Positions 9,251-17,830 of a DNA stretch of 64,000 nt are shown here, piece by piece. The notes beneath the pieces were generated by a model, which saw only the letters and a list, made by a program, of their open reading frames with translations, made no database searches and had not been told where the DNA came from. Every line of letters begins with the position of its first letter. Within the stretch, counting starts at the first letter, position 1. This DNA comes from an uncultured Winogradskyella sp. (GTDB taxonomy: Bacteria; Bacteroidota; Bacteroidia; Flavobacteriales; Flavobacteriaceae). The translations under genes were made by a program, and so were the position numbers. Location of the stretch: contig CAJXLB010000009.1 in assembly GCA_913055905.1 (NCBI GenBank), forward strand, positions 1-64,000, given 5' to 3'.

Positions 9251-9306
9251 GTTAACACACGTTAACACTGGTTAACCCAAATCTTCAGCATTGGTTCTCA
9301 TCTTTG
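9251..9306 (+). promoter_or_regulatory. three phased GTTAAC sites upstream of a -7 element
   Basis: GTTAAC occurs at 9251, 9261 and 9271, exactly 10 bp apart, in the divergent region between the kinase gene and the small secreted protein. Then come 22 bases and CATCTTTG (9299-9306), a 7-of-8 (counting free positions) match to the Bacteroidota -7 element TAnnTTTG. No TTG is seen where the -33 element should be; the repeats occupy that place. Inference: binding sites for the adjacent OmpR-family regulator acting as activator of the rightward genes. GTTAAC is itself a palindrome, so it could also act on the leftward operon. Confidence 0.6.
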
Positions 9307-9337
9307 TGTTGTATTAATCATTAAATCATTAGAAATC

Positions 9338-9709
9338 ATGAAAAATTTAATTTTACCTTTAGTATTGTTGATCGGAATTGCAGGATTTAGTCAGACTAAG
9401 TCCTTTGAAGAGTTAGAAGTTAAAAAAGAAGTTAGGGCAGAACGTGTAGATGTTGTGGTAGAAGTTGATTCTCTGGAAGAACTAGAGTCCACATTTACGG
9501 TAGAAGATGTTAAAAGCGTTTTTGAACTAACCTCAGAAGACAAGGACGTGTCCTTTAAGTTGGTTTGTAATGGAGAAGTAATGTCTAACGGAAAGAAATC
9601 TCATATGTCCTACAAGATAGAAGGGACATCATCAGATCAGGAGGATTTTTTAGAGCGTATAGATGTTATAAGAAAAGCTGCCATTAACTACTACAAAAAT
9701 AAAAAGTAA
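9338..9709 (+). CDS. small secreted hypothetical protein
   Basis: A 123-residue protein with a clear signal peptide (MKNLILPLVLLIGIAGFSQ). The mature part is strongly acidic, with a central strand-rich region and a C-terminal NYYKNKK. It contains no recognised domain. It is the first gene after the phased GTTAAC sites and sits 20 bases ahead of a GLPGLI gene, so it is probably the lead gene of a regulon controlled by the divergent two-component system. Function unknown. Confidence 0.8.
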   Translation: MKNLILPLVLLIGIAGFSQTKSFEELEVKKEVRAERVDVVVEVDSLEELESTFTVEDVKSVFELTSEDKDVSFKLVCNGEVMSNGKKSHMSYKIEGTSSDQEDFLERIDVIRKAAINYYKNKK

Positions 9710-9729
9710 AGAAATAAATCAATCATCAA

Positions 9730-10584
9730 ATGGCAACAGTTATTAGGATAGTAATTTTGGTATTGGCAGCAGCATTCTCTGCTGCTAATGCTCAAGATTT
9801 TCAGGGTATAGCTACTTATAAAACCAAGCGTAAAGTAGATTTAAAAATAGACAGTACCAACACGAGTATTTCTTCGGACATGCAAAAGAAAATGGCCGAA
9901 ATGCTTAAAAAGCAATTTGAAAAAACCTTTTTGTTAACGTTTAACAAGGCGGAGTCCATTTACAAAGAAGACGTGTCTTTGGAAACTCCGGGCTCCGGCA
10001 TAACCATGGATGGCGTATCTATTAGAGCTTTTGGCGGTGGCGGTTCTGATATATTGTATAAAAATACCCAAAAGGGTTCTTTCATCAATCAAAATGAACT
10101 TTTTGGAAAAGTGTTTTTGGTTAAGGATAGCCTACCAACCTATAATTGGACCTTGCACAGCGATACCAAAAATATAGGCAAATTCACCTGTTACAAAGCC
10201 ACCTTTACCGAAGAGATAGAAGTAATGGTGAGTAATTCTGGCACTGGTAACGACCAAGACAATGAAACTAAAACCGAGACCCAAACAAGGACAGTAACTG
10301 CATGGTACACAACTCAAATTCCGATCAGTAATGGACCTGAGCGCTATCAAGGTTTGCCTGGTTTAATACTGGAAATCAATGACGGCAAGCAACAAATGAT
10401 TTGCAGCCAGATTGTCTTAAATCCAGAAAATGAGGTAAATATTAAAGTACCTTCAAAAGGGAAAGAGGTTAATCAATCTGAGTTTGATGAGATAAGGGAT
10501 AAAAAGTTAAAGGAATTTCAAGAGCAACATCGTCCAACTGGCAGGGAACGAGGAGAATCCATTCAAATTAGAATTGGAGGCTAA
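9730..10584 (+). CDS. GLPGLI family protein 1
   Basis: A 284-residue exported protein, signal peptide ending at NAQ (residue 22). It carries the defining motif GLPGLI at residues 208-213, preceded by the usual WYTTQIPISNGPERYQ context and followed by LEINDG. The family is Bacteroidota-specific and functionally uncharacterised, often found beside TonB-receptor-like outer-membrane proteins, as here. A long amphipathic helix, about residues 48-65, precedes the strand-rich body. Paralogous to the next gene. Confidence 0.9.
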   Translation: MATVIRIVILVLAAAFSAANAQDFQGIATYKTKRKVDLKIDSTNTSISSDMQKKMAEMLKKQFEKTFLLTFNKAESIYKEDVSLETPGSGITMDGVSIRAFGGGGSDILYKNTQKGSFINQNELFGKVFLVKDSLPTYNWTLHSDTKNIGKFTCYKATFTEEIEVMVSNSGTGNDQDNETKTETQTRTVTAWYTTQIPISNGPERYQGLPGLILEINDGKQQMICSQIVLNPENEVNIKVPSKGKEVNQSEFDEIRDKKLKEFQEQHRPTGRERGESIQIRIGG

Positions 10585-10722
10585 AAGTTTAAGAAACTTT
10601 TAACGAAACCTGATTAAACGTTAGAGGCATGGTGAAGGTCTAAAAGGGTATTAATAAGTCTTAGCCTTTAGTTTAGAGTGTTAATGTTATAATAAAGAGA
10701 TTTAATTTGTTGAAACATTAAA

Positions 10723-10730
10723 TACATTTG
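10723..10730 (+). promoter_or_regulatory. -7 promoter element TACATTTG
   Basis: TACATTTG matches TAnnTTTG exactly and lies 32 bases before the second GLPGLI gene, in a 178-base gap. A well-spaced TTG at -33 is not seen. An AT-rich hairpin (AAAAGTTT 10583-10590, AAACTTTT 10594-10601) lies right at the stop of the first GLPGLI gene. Together they suggest that the second GLPGLI gene and the receptor have their own transcript. Confidence 0.45.
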
Positions 10731-10762
10731 TTAGGTAAGGTTATAGCTATAAATCAACACCT

Positions 10763-11620
10763 ATGAAACTTTTACTACTCAAAATCAGCATTTTTGTTTT
10801 AGCACTAACATCCTTTACGCTTCATAAACCACCGGTTCAAGACTTTCAGGGACAGGCTGTTTATTTTTCTAAAACCGCTATGGATTTAGGTCGCTGGGGC
10901 GCAAGATTTAGTGAAGCGCAGAAAAAACAAATTAAAGAACGGATGAAAAGTCAATTGGAAAAGACCTACATCCTTAATTTCAACAAAGAAGAGTCTTTAT
11001 TCTATGAGGAAGATAAACTAGACGCTATGTCTGGAGCGACGAATTCTTGGGGAAAGAACTTTGCTGCTGGAGAAAGCTATAAAAACGTAAAGACAAACAC
11101 GCAAATCCAGGATCAAGAGTTTTACGGTAAACAATTTCTAGTTAAGGACAATTTGCAGCCTATACAATGGACTATGGGAAAAGAGTCTAAGCAAATAGGG
11201 AATTACATGTGTTTTAAGGCAACGGCAATTATACCAACAAAGGAATTAACGTGGTACACGTTTAGTTGGAATGAACTTCGTGACATGGAACGCAACCAAA
11301 AAATTAAGGACTCACTTTTAGCTATTGGAGAAGAGCCAAAAGAAGAGGAACCAATGACAATGGTAGAAGCGTGGTACACGCCACAAATACCTGTGAGTCA
11401 TGGTCCATTGGAGTACTGGGGCTTACCGGGTTTAATTTTAGAGGTTAGTGCTGGTAATACGACCATGTTATGTTCAAAAATAACCTTAAACCCTAAAGAA
11501 AAAGTAAAGATTGAGGCACCTTCTAAAGGGAAGGAAATCACAAAAAAAGAGTACAAAGAGACCATTATATCTAAAATGCAGGAGTTTAGAGATAATCGAG
11601 GACGTCGTAGACGCGGGTAA
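10763..11620 (+). CDS. GLPGLI family protein 2
   Basis: A 285-residue exported paralogue of the preceding gene. Both share QDFQG at the mature N-terminus, the EKTY/F-I/L-LNFNKxES segment near residue 70, WYTPQIPVSHGP, and GLPGLI at 220-225, so a tandem duplication is likely. It ends in an arginine-rich tail (GRRRRG) absent from the first copy. It lies 46 bases upstream of the outer-membrane receptor gene; the pairing suggests a surface or periplasmic partner. Biochemical role unknown. Confidence 0.9.
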   Translation: MKLLLLKISIFVLALTSFTLHKPPVQDFQGQAVYFSKTAMDLGRWGARFSEAQKKQIKERMKSQLEKTYILNFNKEESLFYEEDKLDAMSGATNSWGKNFAAGESYKNVKTNTQIQDQEFYGKQFLVKDNLQPIQWTMGKESKQIGNYMCFKATAIIPTKELTWYTFSWNELRDMERNQKIKDSLLAIGEEPKEEEPMTMVEAWYTPQIPVSHGPLEYWGLPGLILEVSAGNTTMLCSKITLNPKEKVKIEAPSKGKEITKKEYKETIISKMQEFRDNRGRRRRG

Positions 11621-11666
11621 AGAAATGAGGTCTTTTTAATTAAACCAACCATTATTTAAGCACATT

Positions 11667-14366
11667 ATGAAATACGTTGTAATTGTAGCGTTTTTATGCG
11701 CTACTAGTCTATCTTTTGCTCAAATCACAATGAGTGGCGTGGTAAAAGACAGTATCGGGACTCCTCTAGAATTAACCAATGTCATTGCTATAGACCCAGA
11801 AAGTGGAGGTCTGGAGTCTTACAGTATTACAGATTCTAAGGGATATTACAGATTATCACTAGCCAAAAATTCAAAATTCAAATTACAGATTACCGCGATT
11901 GGGTTTAAGTCAATCCAAGAAGAAATAATTACGAAGGAAGACGATATCGCTAGGGATTTTGTTATGAAAATTGATGACGCTTTAGATGAGGTAGAACTTA
12001 CTTATGAGATGCCTGTACAGGTCAAAGGAGATACTTTAATTTACAACGCGGACTCTTTTAAAAATGGTACCGAAAGAAAACTGGAAGATGTTCTTGAAAA
12101 ATTGCCAGGTGTTGAGGTTACTGAAGATGGAGGTATCGAAGTTGAAGGGCAACGCGTGCAAAAAGTAATGGTTGATGGCAAGGACTTTTTTGATGGCGAT
12201 ACAAGAATTGCTACTAAGAATATACCTTCTAACGTTGTTGATAAAATTCAGGTACTTAAAAATTACTCAGAGCAACGTCAGTTAAGCGGCGTGAGAAACA
12301 ATCAAGATAACGTAGCTATAAATATTAAGCTTAAGGAAGGGAAAACCAACTTTTGGTTTGGTGAAGTTAAAGTGGGAGGAGGTGCCTCAACAGACGAAGC
12401 CTTATATGTAGCGCAACCAAAATTGTTCTATTACAGTCCCAAATACAGTTTAAATTTTATTGGGGATTTAAATAACATTGGAGAACCAGCTTTAAATGGG
12501 CGCGACCTCAGGAATTTTGGAGGAGGTTTTAGGCCTCCAAGCACAGGAAGTGGTACCAATCTTAATTTAGGTACTAATGTGGGGAATTTTCTAAATACCA
12601 ACAGAAATAGGGTAGAGCGCATTGAGTCCAAGTTGTTGGCAGGTAACTTTAGTTATTCTCCTAAGGAAACCTTGGATTTTAGCGGGTTTGCCATATACAA
12701 TACCAATCGGGTTGATGTAAGGGAAAGAAATTCTATTCAATATACAGACCCAGAACTTGGAATACCAGATGAAAACACAAGTCAAGATGCGAGGCAAGGC
12801 ACAGACAACGGTATATTAAAATTTAGTACACGTTATATCCCAAATGTAAATAACCAATTGGATTATGATATTTTGGGACGATATACTAAAGAATACCAGC
12901 GCCAGAGATTTGAGTCTTCGGTTCTAGGAGGAACATCACAATTTGACGAAAATGATCCTTACAGCATTAACCAAAACCTCAATTATTACCTAACATTAAA
13001 CGAAACCAATATTTTTGCTTTTGAGGCTCAGCACCTCTTTCAGAATGAAAATCCGTTTTACAATGCCATTATTGAGGAAAAATCTACCTATGACGCAACA
13101 GCTCAAGATATTGGTCTAGATTTAAACCAAGCTAATTATGATGTTGCACAGGATCGCCGGATTAAAACCAATCAGTTTGACGGCAAGTTGGATTATTACA
13201 AGGTTCTCAACAATAAAAGCAACCTTAACCTCTTTTTAGGAACCATATTTAGCCGCCAGGATTTTGATTCTAGAATTTTTCAATTTTTAGATGACAGTAA
13301 TACTTTTGACCCAACACCAGATGGAGACCTCAGTGCCACCAATGATGTGCGATACAACTTTAGTGATGTATATGCTGGTGTGCGTTACACAGCTAAAGTA
13401 GGCGCATTTACTTTTCAACCAGCGGTATCATTCCATGCTTATGGGAATAAAAACTTTCAGAATGGCCAGGAATTTGGAGAGGACTTTTACAGGATACTTC
13501 CCGATGTTGAAATTCGTTGGGATATTAAGAACAGTGAGACGTTGAGGTTAACCTATAATATGCAAAACCAGTTTACGGATGTAGCAAACTTGGCCCAAGG
13601 ACTGGTATTGAACAATTTTAATAGTTTGTTTGTTGGTGAGCCCACTTTAGAAAATGGACTATCCCAAAATGTCAATTTGAGATATACCAATTTTAACTTA
13701 TTCAACTTTACCAACATTTTCGCCTTTTTAACATACAGCAAACGAGAAGATCAAATTAGAAATAAAGTAGATTTTGAAAGTGTAGTGAGAAATTCAACCG
13801 TATTTAATTCGCCATTTGCAGATGAAACCTTTACCGCTTTCGGAAGGTATCAGCGTACCTTTGGCAAAATAAGGGCAGAATTTCAGGCCAATTTTAATTA
13901 TGCCAAATTCAACCAGATAATTGGAGGCAACCGCTCTACGAACGAAAATTACACGCAGACATATAGACCTGGTGTTAGAACCAACTTTAGGGAAGCGCCC
14001 AACTTTAGTATAAGATGGGCCTATACCATTCAAGATGTGGATCAAGGAACGCGTCGAAATCAGGTGTATACCAACGCACCACAGGTAGACTTCGATGCTT
14101 ATATTTGGGACTCGCTCACGCTTCGTACCGATTACACCTATAATAGTGTAAATGATGGTACTAATGTAAATACCTTTGATATTTGGAATGCAACGCTTTC
14201 CTACAGAAAAGAAAGAGCTTCTAAATGGGAATACGAGATTAGGGCAACCAACCTTCTAAATACGCAATCCCGAATCAATACCAACGCTGGGAATATTTCC
14301 TTCAGTTTACAAGAAACCTTTATACAGCCAAGATTTATCAGTTTTAGGGTAGTATATACCCTCTAA
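11667..14366 (+). CDS. TonB-dependent-receptor-like outer-membrane beta-barrel protein
   Basis: An 899-residue protein: signal peptide ending at SFAQ (about residue 19); a carboxypeptidase-regulatory-like domain (about 20-105: GVVKDSIGTPLELTNV, GYYRLSL); a plug-like region (about 125-235) with KLEDVLEKLPGVEV and VDGKDFFDGD; then a long barrel of alternating aromatic and Asn-rich strands to the C-terminus (ISFRVVYTL). No TonB box is obvious to me. Inferred to sit in the outer membrane and work with the two GLPGLI proteins under the divergent two-component system. The substrate is unknown. Confidence 0.88.
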   Translation: MKYVVIVAFLCATSLSFAQITMSGVVKDSIGTPLELTNVIAIDPESGGLESYSITDSKGYYRLSLAKNSKFKLQITAIGFKSIQEEIITKEDDIARDFVMKIDDALDEVELTYEMPVQVKGDTLIYNADSFKNGTERKLEDVLEKLPGVEVTEDGGIEVEGQRVQKVMVDGKDFFDGDTRIATKNIPSNVVDKIQVLKNYSEQRQLSGVRNNQDNVAINIKLKEGKTNFWFGEVKVGGGASTDEALYVAQPKLFYYSPKYSLNFIGDLNNIGEPALNGRDLRNFGGGFRPPSTGSGTNLNLGTNVGNFLNTNRNRVERIESKLLAGNFSYSPKETLDFSGFAIYNTNRVDVRERNSIQYTDPELGIPDENTSQDARQGTDNGILKFSTRYIPNVNNQLDYDILGRYTKEYQRQRFESSVLGGTSQFDENDPYSINQNLNYYLTLNETNIFAFEAQHLFQNENPFYNAIIEEKSTYDATAQDIGLDLNQANYDVAQDRRIKTNQFDGKLDYYKVLNNKSNLNLFLGTIFSRQDFDSRIFQFLDDSNTFDPTPDGDLSATNDVRYNFSDVYAGVRYTAKVGAFTFQPAVSFHAYGNKNFQNGQEFGEDFYRILPDVEIRWDIKNSETLRLTYNMQNQFTDVANLAQGLVLNNFNSLFVGEPTLENGLSQNVNLRYTNFNLFNFTNIFAFLTYSKREDQIRNKVDFESVVRNSTVFNSPFADETFTAFGRYQRTFGKIRAEFQANFNYAKFNQIIGGNRSTNENYTQTYRPGVRTNFREAPNFSIRWAYTIQDVDQGTRRNQVYTNAPQVDFDAYIWDSLTLRTDYTYNSVNDGTNVNTFDIWNATLSYRKERASKWEYEIRATNLLNTQSRINTNAGNISFSLQETFIQPRFISFRVVYTL

Positions 14367-14370
14367 ATAA

Positions 14371-14405
14371 AAACGCCTTATCAAATCAGATAAGGCGTTT
14401 GTTTT
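14371..14405. terminator. bidirectional terminator between receptor gene and metK
   Basis: AAACGCCTTATC (14371-14382) and GATAAGGCGTTT (14389-14400) make a perfect 12-bp stem with a 6-base loop. It is flanked by A-runs on the left and T-runs on the right, so it can stop transcription from both convergent genes. Confidence 0.9.
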
Positions 14406-14418
14406 ATATTTCAAAGAA

Positions 14419-15672
14419 TTAAAGTCCAAAAGCTTCTTTAACCTTGTCGACATAATCCAATTTTTCCCAAGTGAACAATTCTACATCCAAGGTAATAGTC
14501 TGACCGTTAGGTTGTTCAAAGGTTTTGGAGACAACTTCGTTTTTCCGACCCATATGGCCATAGGCTGCGGTTTCGCTATACATCGGCTGGCGTAATTTTA
14601 AACGTTCTTCAATCGCTGCCGGACGCATATCAAATAATTCTGAAACTTTTTGGGCTATTTCACCATCAGTCAAATTAAATGGGCAAGTGCCGTAGGTTTC
14701 AATAAATATTCCCATGGGCTCAACTACGCCAATAGCATAAGATACTTGCACTAAAACTTCATCACATAAGCCTGCGGCAACCAAATTTTTGGCAATATGC
14801 CTAGTGGCATAAGCAGCACTGCGGTCCACTTTGCTTGGGTCTTTACCCGAAAAAGCGCCGCCACCATGTGCGCCCTTACCGCCATAAGTGTCTACAATAA
14901 TCTTGCGGCCGGTTAATCCTGTATCACCATGAGGTCCACCAATAACAAATTTACCTGTAGGATTGATGTGGTATTTAATGCTATCTGTGAATAAAGGTTT
15001 TATGTGATCTGGTACCTTTTGAATCACCCTAGGAATGAGAATGGTTTTAATATCATCCCTAATTCTTTGAAGCATAGCTTCTTCCTCATCGAATTCATCA
15101 TGCTGGGTAGAAATTACGATGGTATCTATACGTTGAGGTGTATTGTCGTCGCTATATTCAATGGTAACCTGGCTTTTGGAGTCGGGTCTTAAATAGGTAA
15201 TTTCTTTGTTTTCCCGCCTCAGTGCAGCAAGTTCTTTAAGGATAAGGTGGGAAATATCCAAAGCTAAAGGCATGTAATTATTGGTCTCATTCGTAGCATA
15301 GCCAAACATCATACCTTGGTCGCCAGCACCTTGCTCTTCTTTGGTAGCTCTGTCAACACCGCGATTTATATCTTCAGACTGTTCGTGGATAGCAGAGAAT
15401 ACGCCACAGGAATTACCATCAAACATATATTCCCCTTTGGTATAGCCTATTCTGTTAATGGTGTCTCTGGCTATCTTTTGAACGTCGAGATACGTGTCCG
15501 ATTTAACCTCTCCTGCTAGCACTACTTGTCCTGTGGTTACTAAAGTTTCACACGCTACTTTAGAGTTTGGGTCAAAGGCCAAAAAGTTATCAATTAAAGC
15601 ATCACTGATTTGATCGGCAACTTTATCTGGGTGTCCTTCAGAAACGCTTTCTGAGGTAAATAAATATGACAT
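14419..15672 (-). CDS. metK: S-adenosylmethionine synthetase
   Basis: A 417-residue enzyme making SAM from methionine and ATP. Seen: [13 protein letters not shown] (residues 13-25) at the ATP/Mg site, [12 protein letters not shown] near 116-127, and [19 protein letters not shown] near 270-288, all hallmark MetK motifs; length is close to bacterial MetK. The ATG at 15672 gives the normal N-terminus ([14 protein letters not shown]). A SAM-II-type riboswitch and a good promoter lie directly upstream, so expression should drop or rise with SAM level. It ends at a bidirectional terminator. Confidence 0.98.
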   Translation of the reverse strand: MSYLFTSESVSEGHPDKVADQISDALIDNFLAFDPNSKVACETLVTTGQVVLAGEVKSDTYLDVQKIARDTINRIGYTKGEYMFDGNSCGVFSAIHEQSEDINRGVDRATKEEQGAGDQGMMFGYATNETNNYMPLALDISHLILKELAALRRENKEITYLRPDSKSQVTIEYSDDNTPQRIDTIVISTQHDEFDEEEAMLQRIRDDIKTILIPRVIQKVPDHIKPLFTDSIKYHINPTGKFVIGGPHGDTGLTGRKIIVDTYGGKGAHGGGAFSGKDPSKVDRSAAYATRHIAKNLVAAGLCDEVLVQVSYAIGVVEPMGIFIETYGTCPFNLTDGEIAQKVSELFDMRPAAIEERLKLRQPMYSETAAYGHMGRKNEVVSKTFEQPNGQTITLDVELFTWEKLDYVDKVKEAFGL

Positions 15673-15738
15673 AATTTTTAAATCTTTAAGAAGGAAAGAT
15701 TTTGAATGCTTGGAAATATGCTAGAGTAGTGGTCTAAA

Positions 15739-15811
15739 CTGCTTTAGCATTTTTGTTTCCGTTAGTTCTGCTAACTTCAGAGGTTGCAATCAGATCAAAT
15801 CTTTCCTCTAA
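15739..15811 (-). ncRNA. SAM-II-type riboswitch, long-loop form, in the metK leader
   Basis: Read on the minus strand: P1 is UUAGAGG (15811-15805) with CCUCUGA (15783-15777), 7 bp with one wobble. The loop contains GAUUUGAUCUGAUUGCAA, which lines up with the SAM-II core (…GAUUUAA…UUGCAA before the closing arm). A 5-bp extra hairpin, GUUAG-CAGAA-CUAAC (15775-15761), sits in the connector. Then comes the conserved AUGCUAAAGCAG (15750-15739), whose CAG can pair with CUG in the loop to close the pseudoknot. As I recall, long-loop SAM-II variants are known in Bacteroidota. AUGCUA (15750-15745) is also complementary to UAGCAU (15723-15718), a possible switching helix, and a perfect 8-bp hairpin (15702-15695 with 15687-15680) lies just before the start codon. 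Confidence 0.82.
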
Positions 15812-15823
15812 TTTCAATGATCG

Positions 15824-15850
15824 CAAAAATAGGTAATTTGTTAGAATCAA
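15824..15850 (-). promoter_or_regulatory. metK promoter
   Basis: On the minus strand TTG (15850-15848), 16 bases, then TATTTTTG (15831-15824), a full match to TAnnTTTG. Transcription would start about 5-8 bases on, just before the riboswitch P1, which fits a compact leader. Confidence 0.7.
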
Positions 15851-15937
15851 CCATGTAAGCTCATAGAATTATAATTTTATTAGGATTCTCAAAAAACATT
15901 CCTGCAGGCAAGACATAGGTCAATCTGTTAATTATTT

Positions 15938-15945
15938 TATTTTTG
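15938..15945 (+). promoter_or_regulatory. -7 promoter element TATTTTTG
   Basis: A full match to TAnnTTTG, 17 bases before the acyloxyacyl hydrolase-like gene. No convincing -33 TTG is visible. Confidence 0.45.
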
Positions 15946-15962
15946 TCGTCGTCAATAATTCG

Positions 15963-17060
15963 ATGAAAAGAAATTTATTTGTCTTACTGTCTATTTTGGG
16001 AATTTTTGTTTTGAACTCCCAAGACAATGAAGAGCCTCGGTCTTATCTTGATATTTCCTACTTTAAGGGTAATATTGCGCTGCACAATAGCGATGTTTTG
16101 CATCTCATCTCAGGAAGACCTGAAGGCTTTATCCTCAGCTATAACCGCAAGACCTTTGGTGAAGAAAAATGGGAACAACGCTATAATTATCCAGATTATG
16201 GTGTATCCTTTTCATATCAAAACCTTAAGGATAATAGGTTGGGCGAAAACTTAGCATTGTATGCGCATTATAATTTTTACTTTTTTGAGCGAAGATTGAT
16301 GCTCCGCATAGGCCAAGGCATTGCTTATACAACCAATCCTTACGACAAAATTGAAAATCCCAAGAATAATGCTTTTGGTTCCGAGCTTTTGAGCTCAACG
16401 TATTTAATGTTTAATTACAAAAGGGAACGTGTCTTTGGTCCCATTGGCCTACAAGCTGGGTTGTCATTAATTCATTATTCCAACGCTAATGTGAAGGCTC
16501 CTAACACTAGCATTAATACGGTAGCGTTGAATGTAGGTTTAAACTACAATTTACAGGACGAAGACAAAGCATATATTAAGGAGGTGGATACCACCAGATT
16601 TAAAGAGCCGATAAGATATAATATTGCTTTTCGTTCTGGAATAAATGAAAGCGATGTCATAGGAAGTGGTCAGTTTCCTTTCTATATACTTTCGGCTTAT
16701 GCGGATAAGCGCCTTAGTCATACCAGTGCTCTTCAATTTGGAGCAGATCTGTTCTTTTCAAATTTCTTAAAGGAATTGATTTATTACAAATCGGTCTCAT
16801 TTCCTGAGGAGAACGTATCAGGTGATGAGGACTACAGGCGTGTAGGTATTTTTGTTGGGCATGAACTTTTTATAAATAGAATGTCTATTGTAGGCCAGTT
16901 GGGTTATTACGTTTACTATCCTTTTGATTTTGAAGGAAGGATTTATCTCCGCGTGGGATTAAAGCGTTATTTTGGCAATAAGTTTTTTGGTACCATTACT
17001 TTAAAATCACACGGAGCAAAAGCAGAGGCCGTAGAATTTGGTATTGGAGTTAGATTATGA
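15963..17060 (+). CDS. acyloxyacyl hydrolase / PagL-like outer-membrane protein
   Basis: A 365-residue exported protein (signal peptide to about residue 20, NSQ). Strands alternate through the whole length. The LIHYSNAN segment (about residues 168-175) matches the H-x-S-N active-site pattern of lipid A 3-O-deacylase PagL. Known family role: removal of an acyl chain from lipid A in the outer membrane, changing envelope surface charge and host recognition. It is longer than classical PagL (about 185 residues), as in the Bacteroidota family. The ATGA overlap with the head-GIN lipoprotein implies co-translation. Specific substrate is inferred, not shown. Confidence 0.75.
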   Translation: MKRNLFVLLSILGIFVLNSQDNEEPRSYLDISYFKGNIALHNSDVLHLISGRPEGFILSYNRKTFGEEKWEQRYNYPDYGVSFSYQNLKDNRLGENLALYAHYNFYFFERRLMLRIGQGIAYTTNPYDKIENPKNNAFGSELLSSTYLMFNYKRERVFGPIGLQAGLSLIHYSNANVKAPNTSINTVALNVGLNYNLQDEDKAYIKEVDTTRFKEPIRYNIAFRSGINESDVIGSGQFPFYILSAYADKRLSHTSALQFGADLFFSNFLKELIYYKSVSFPEENVSGDEDYRRVGIFVGHELFINRMSIVGQLGYYVYYPFDFEGRIYLRVGLKRYFGNKFFGTITLKSHGAKAEAVEFGIGVRL

Positions 17061-17830
17061 GAAAGAGAAATTTCTTAATTAAGATAAAGCACATACTACT
17101 ATGGATTACCGTAAGTTTGCTTTGGTGCTGCGACTCGGAAAATGCGCTCGATTGTTTTCAAACTTCAGGGCCAACAGTTACTCGAGAGTTGGATTTGGGT
17201 CCATTCGATAGAATTTTAGTGAATAGGGATATCACCCTTAAAATCAAAGAAGCTCCAGATTATAAGGTAATCATTCAGACAGGGGAAAATCTTTTAAACG
17301 ATGTTCATACCCAAATCATTGGTGACAGACTGATTCTAACAGATAACAATACGTGTAACTTGGTTAGGGATTTTGGTATTACGCAGATAACGGTAGAGGC
17401 GCCAAATATTTCAGAAATAAAATCATCGACTCAATATGAAATTGAATCCGCTGGAACCTTAAACTTCCCAGAACTGACTTTAATTTCCGAGGATTTTAAT
17501 GAACCCTCGGAATTTACGGTCGGAGATTTTAGGATGTCATTAAATGCTGAAAGCGTCACTATTATCTCAAATAATATTTCATTCTTTTATTTAGAAGGTG
17601 ATGTAGAGAACTTATCGGTAAATTTCTTCTCGGGTTCAGGTCGTTTTGAAGGCGCATCTCTTACCGCCCAAAATGTAGATGTCTTTCATAGAGGGAGTAA
17701 TGATATGGTGGTAAATCCACAACAGTCTTTAACAGGGGAAATGTATGGCACGGGTGATCTTATTTCGGTTGCTGTGCCGCCAGTTATAGAGGTTGATCAG
17801 TTCTACACAGGTCAACTCATTTTTAACTAG
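17057..17830 (+). CDS. head-GIN domain (DUF2807-type) lipoprotein
   Basis: A 257-residue putative lipoprotein: hydrophobic signal then LLWCC near residue 25, a possible lipobox. The mature part has the DLGPFDRILVNRDITLKIKEA opening and the repeated strand-turn pattern (SAESVTIISNN, LTAQNVDVFHRGSNDM) of the DUF2807 / putative auto-transporter adhesin head-GIN fold. Overlaps the PagL-like gene by 4 bases (ATGA), and the convergent gldA by 8 bases at its end. Role unknown; envelope-associated. Confidence 0.78.
   Translation: MRKRNFLIKIKHILLWITVSLLWCCDSENALDCFQTSGPTVTRELDLGPFDRILVNRDITLKIKEAPDYKVIIQTGENLLNDVHTQIIGDRLILTDNNTCNLVRDFGITQITVEAPNISEIKSSTQYEIESAGTLNFPELTLISEDFNEPSEFTVGDFRMSLNAESVTIISNNISFFYLEGDVENLSVNFFSGSGRFEGASLTAQNVDVFHRGSNDMVVNPQQSLTGEMYGTGDLISVAVPPVIEVDQFYTGQLIFN

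Noticed and set aside
10583-10601. AAAAGTTT/AAACTTTT hairpin as a terminator of the first GLPGLI gene
   Set aside because: The stem is almost all A-T, overlaps the stop codon and has no T-run of useful length; mentioned only as context for the promoter.
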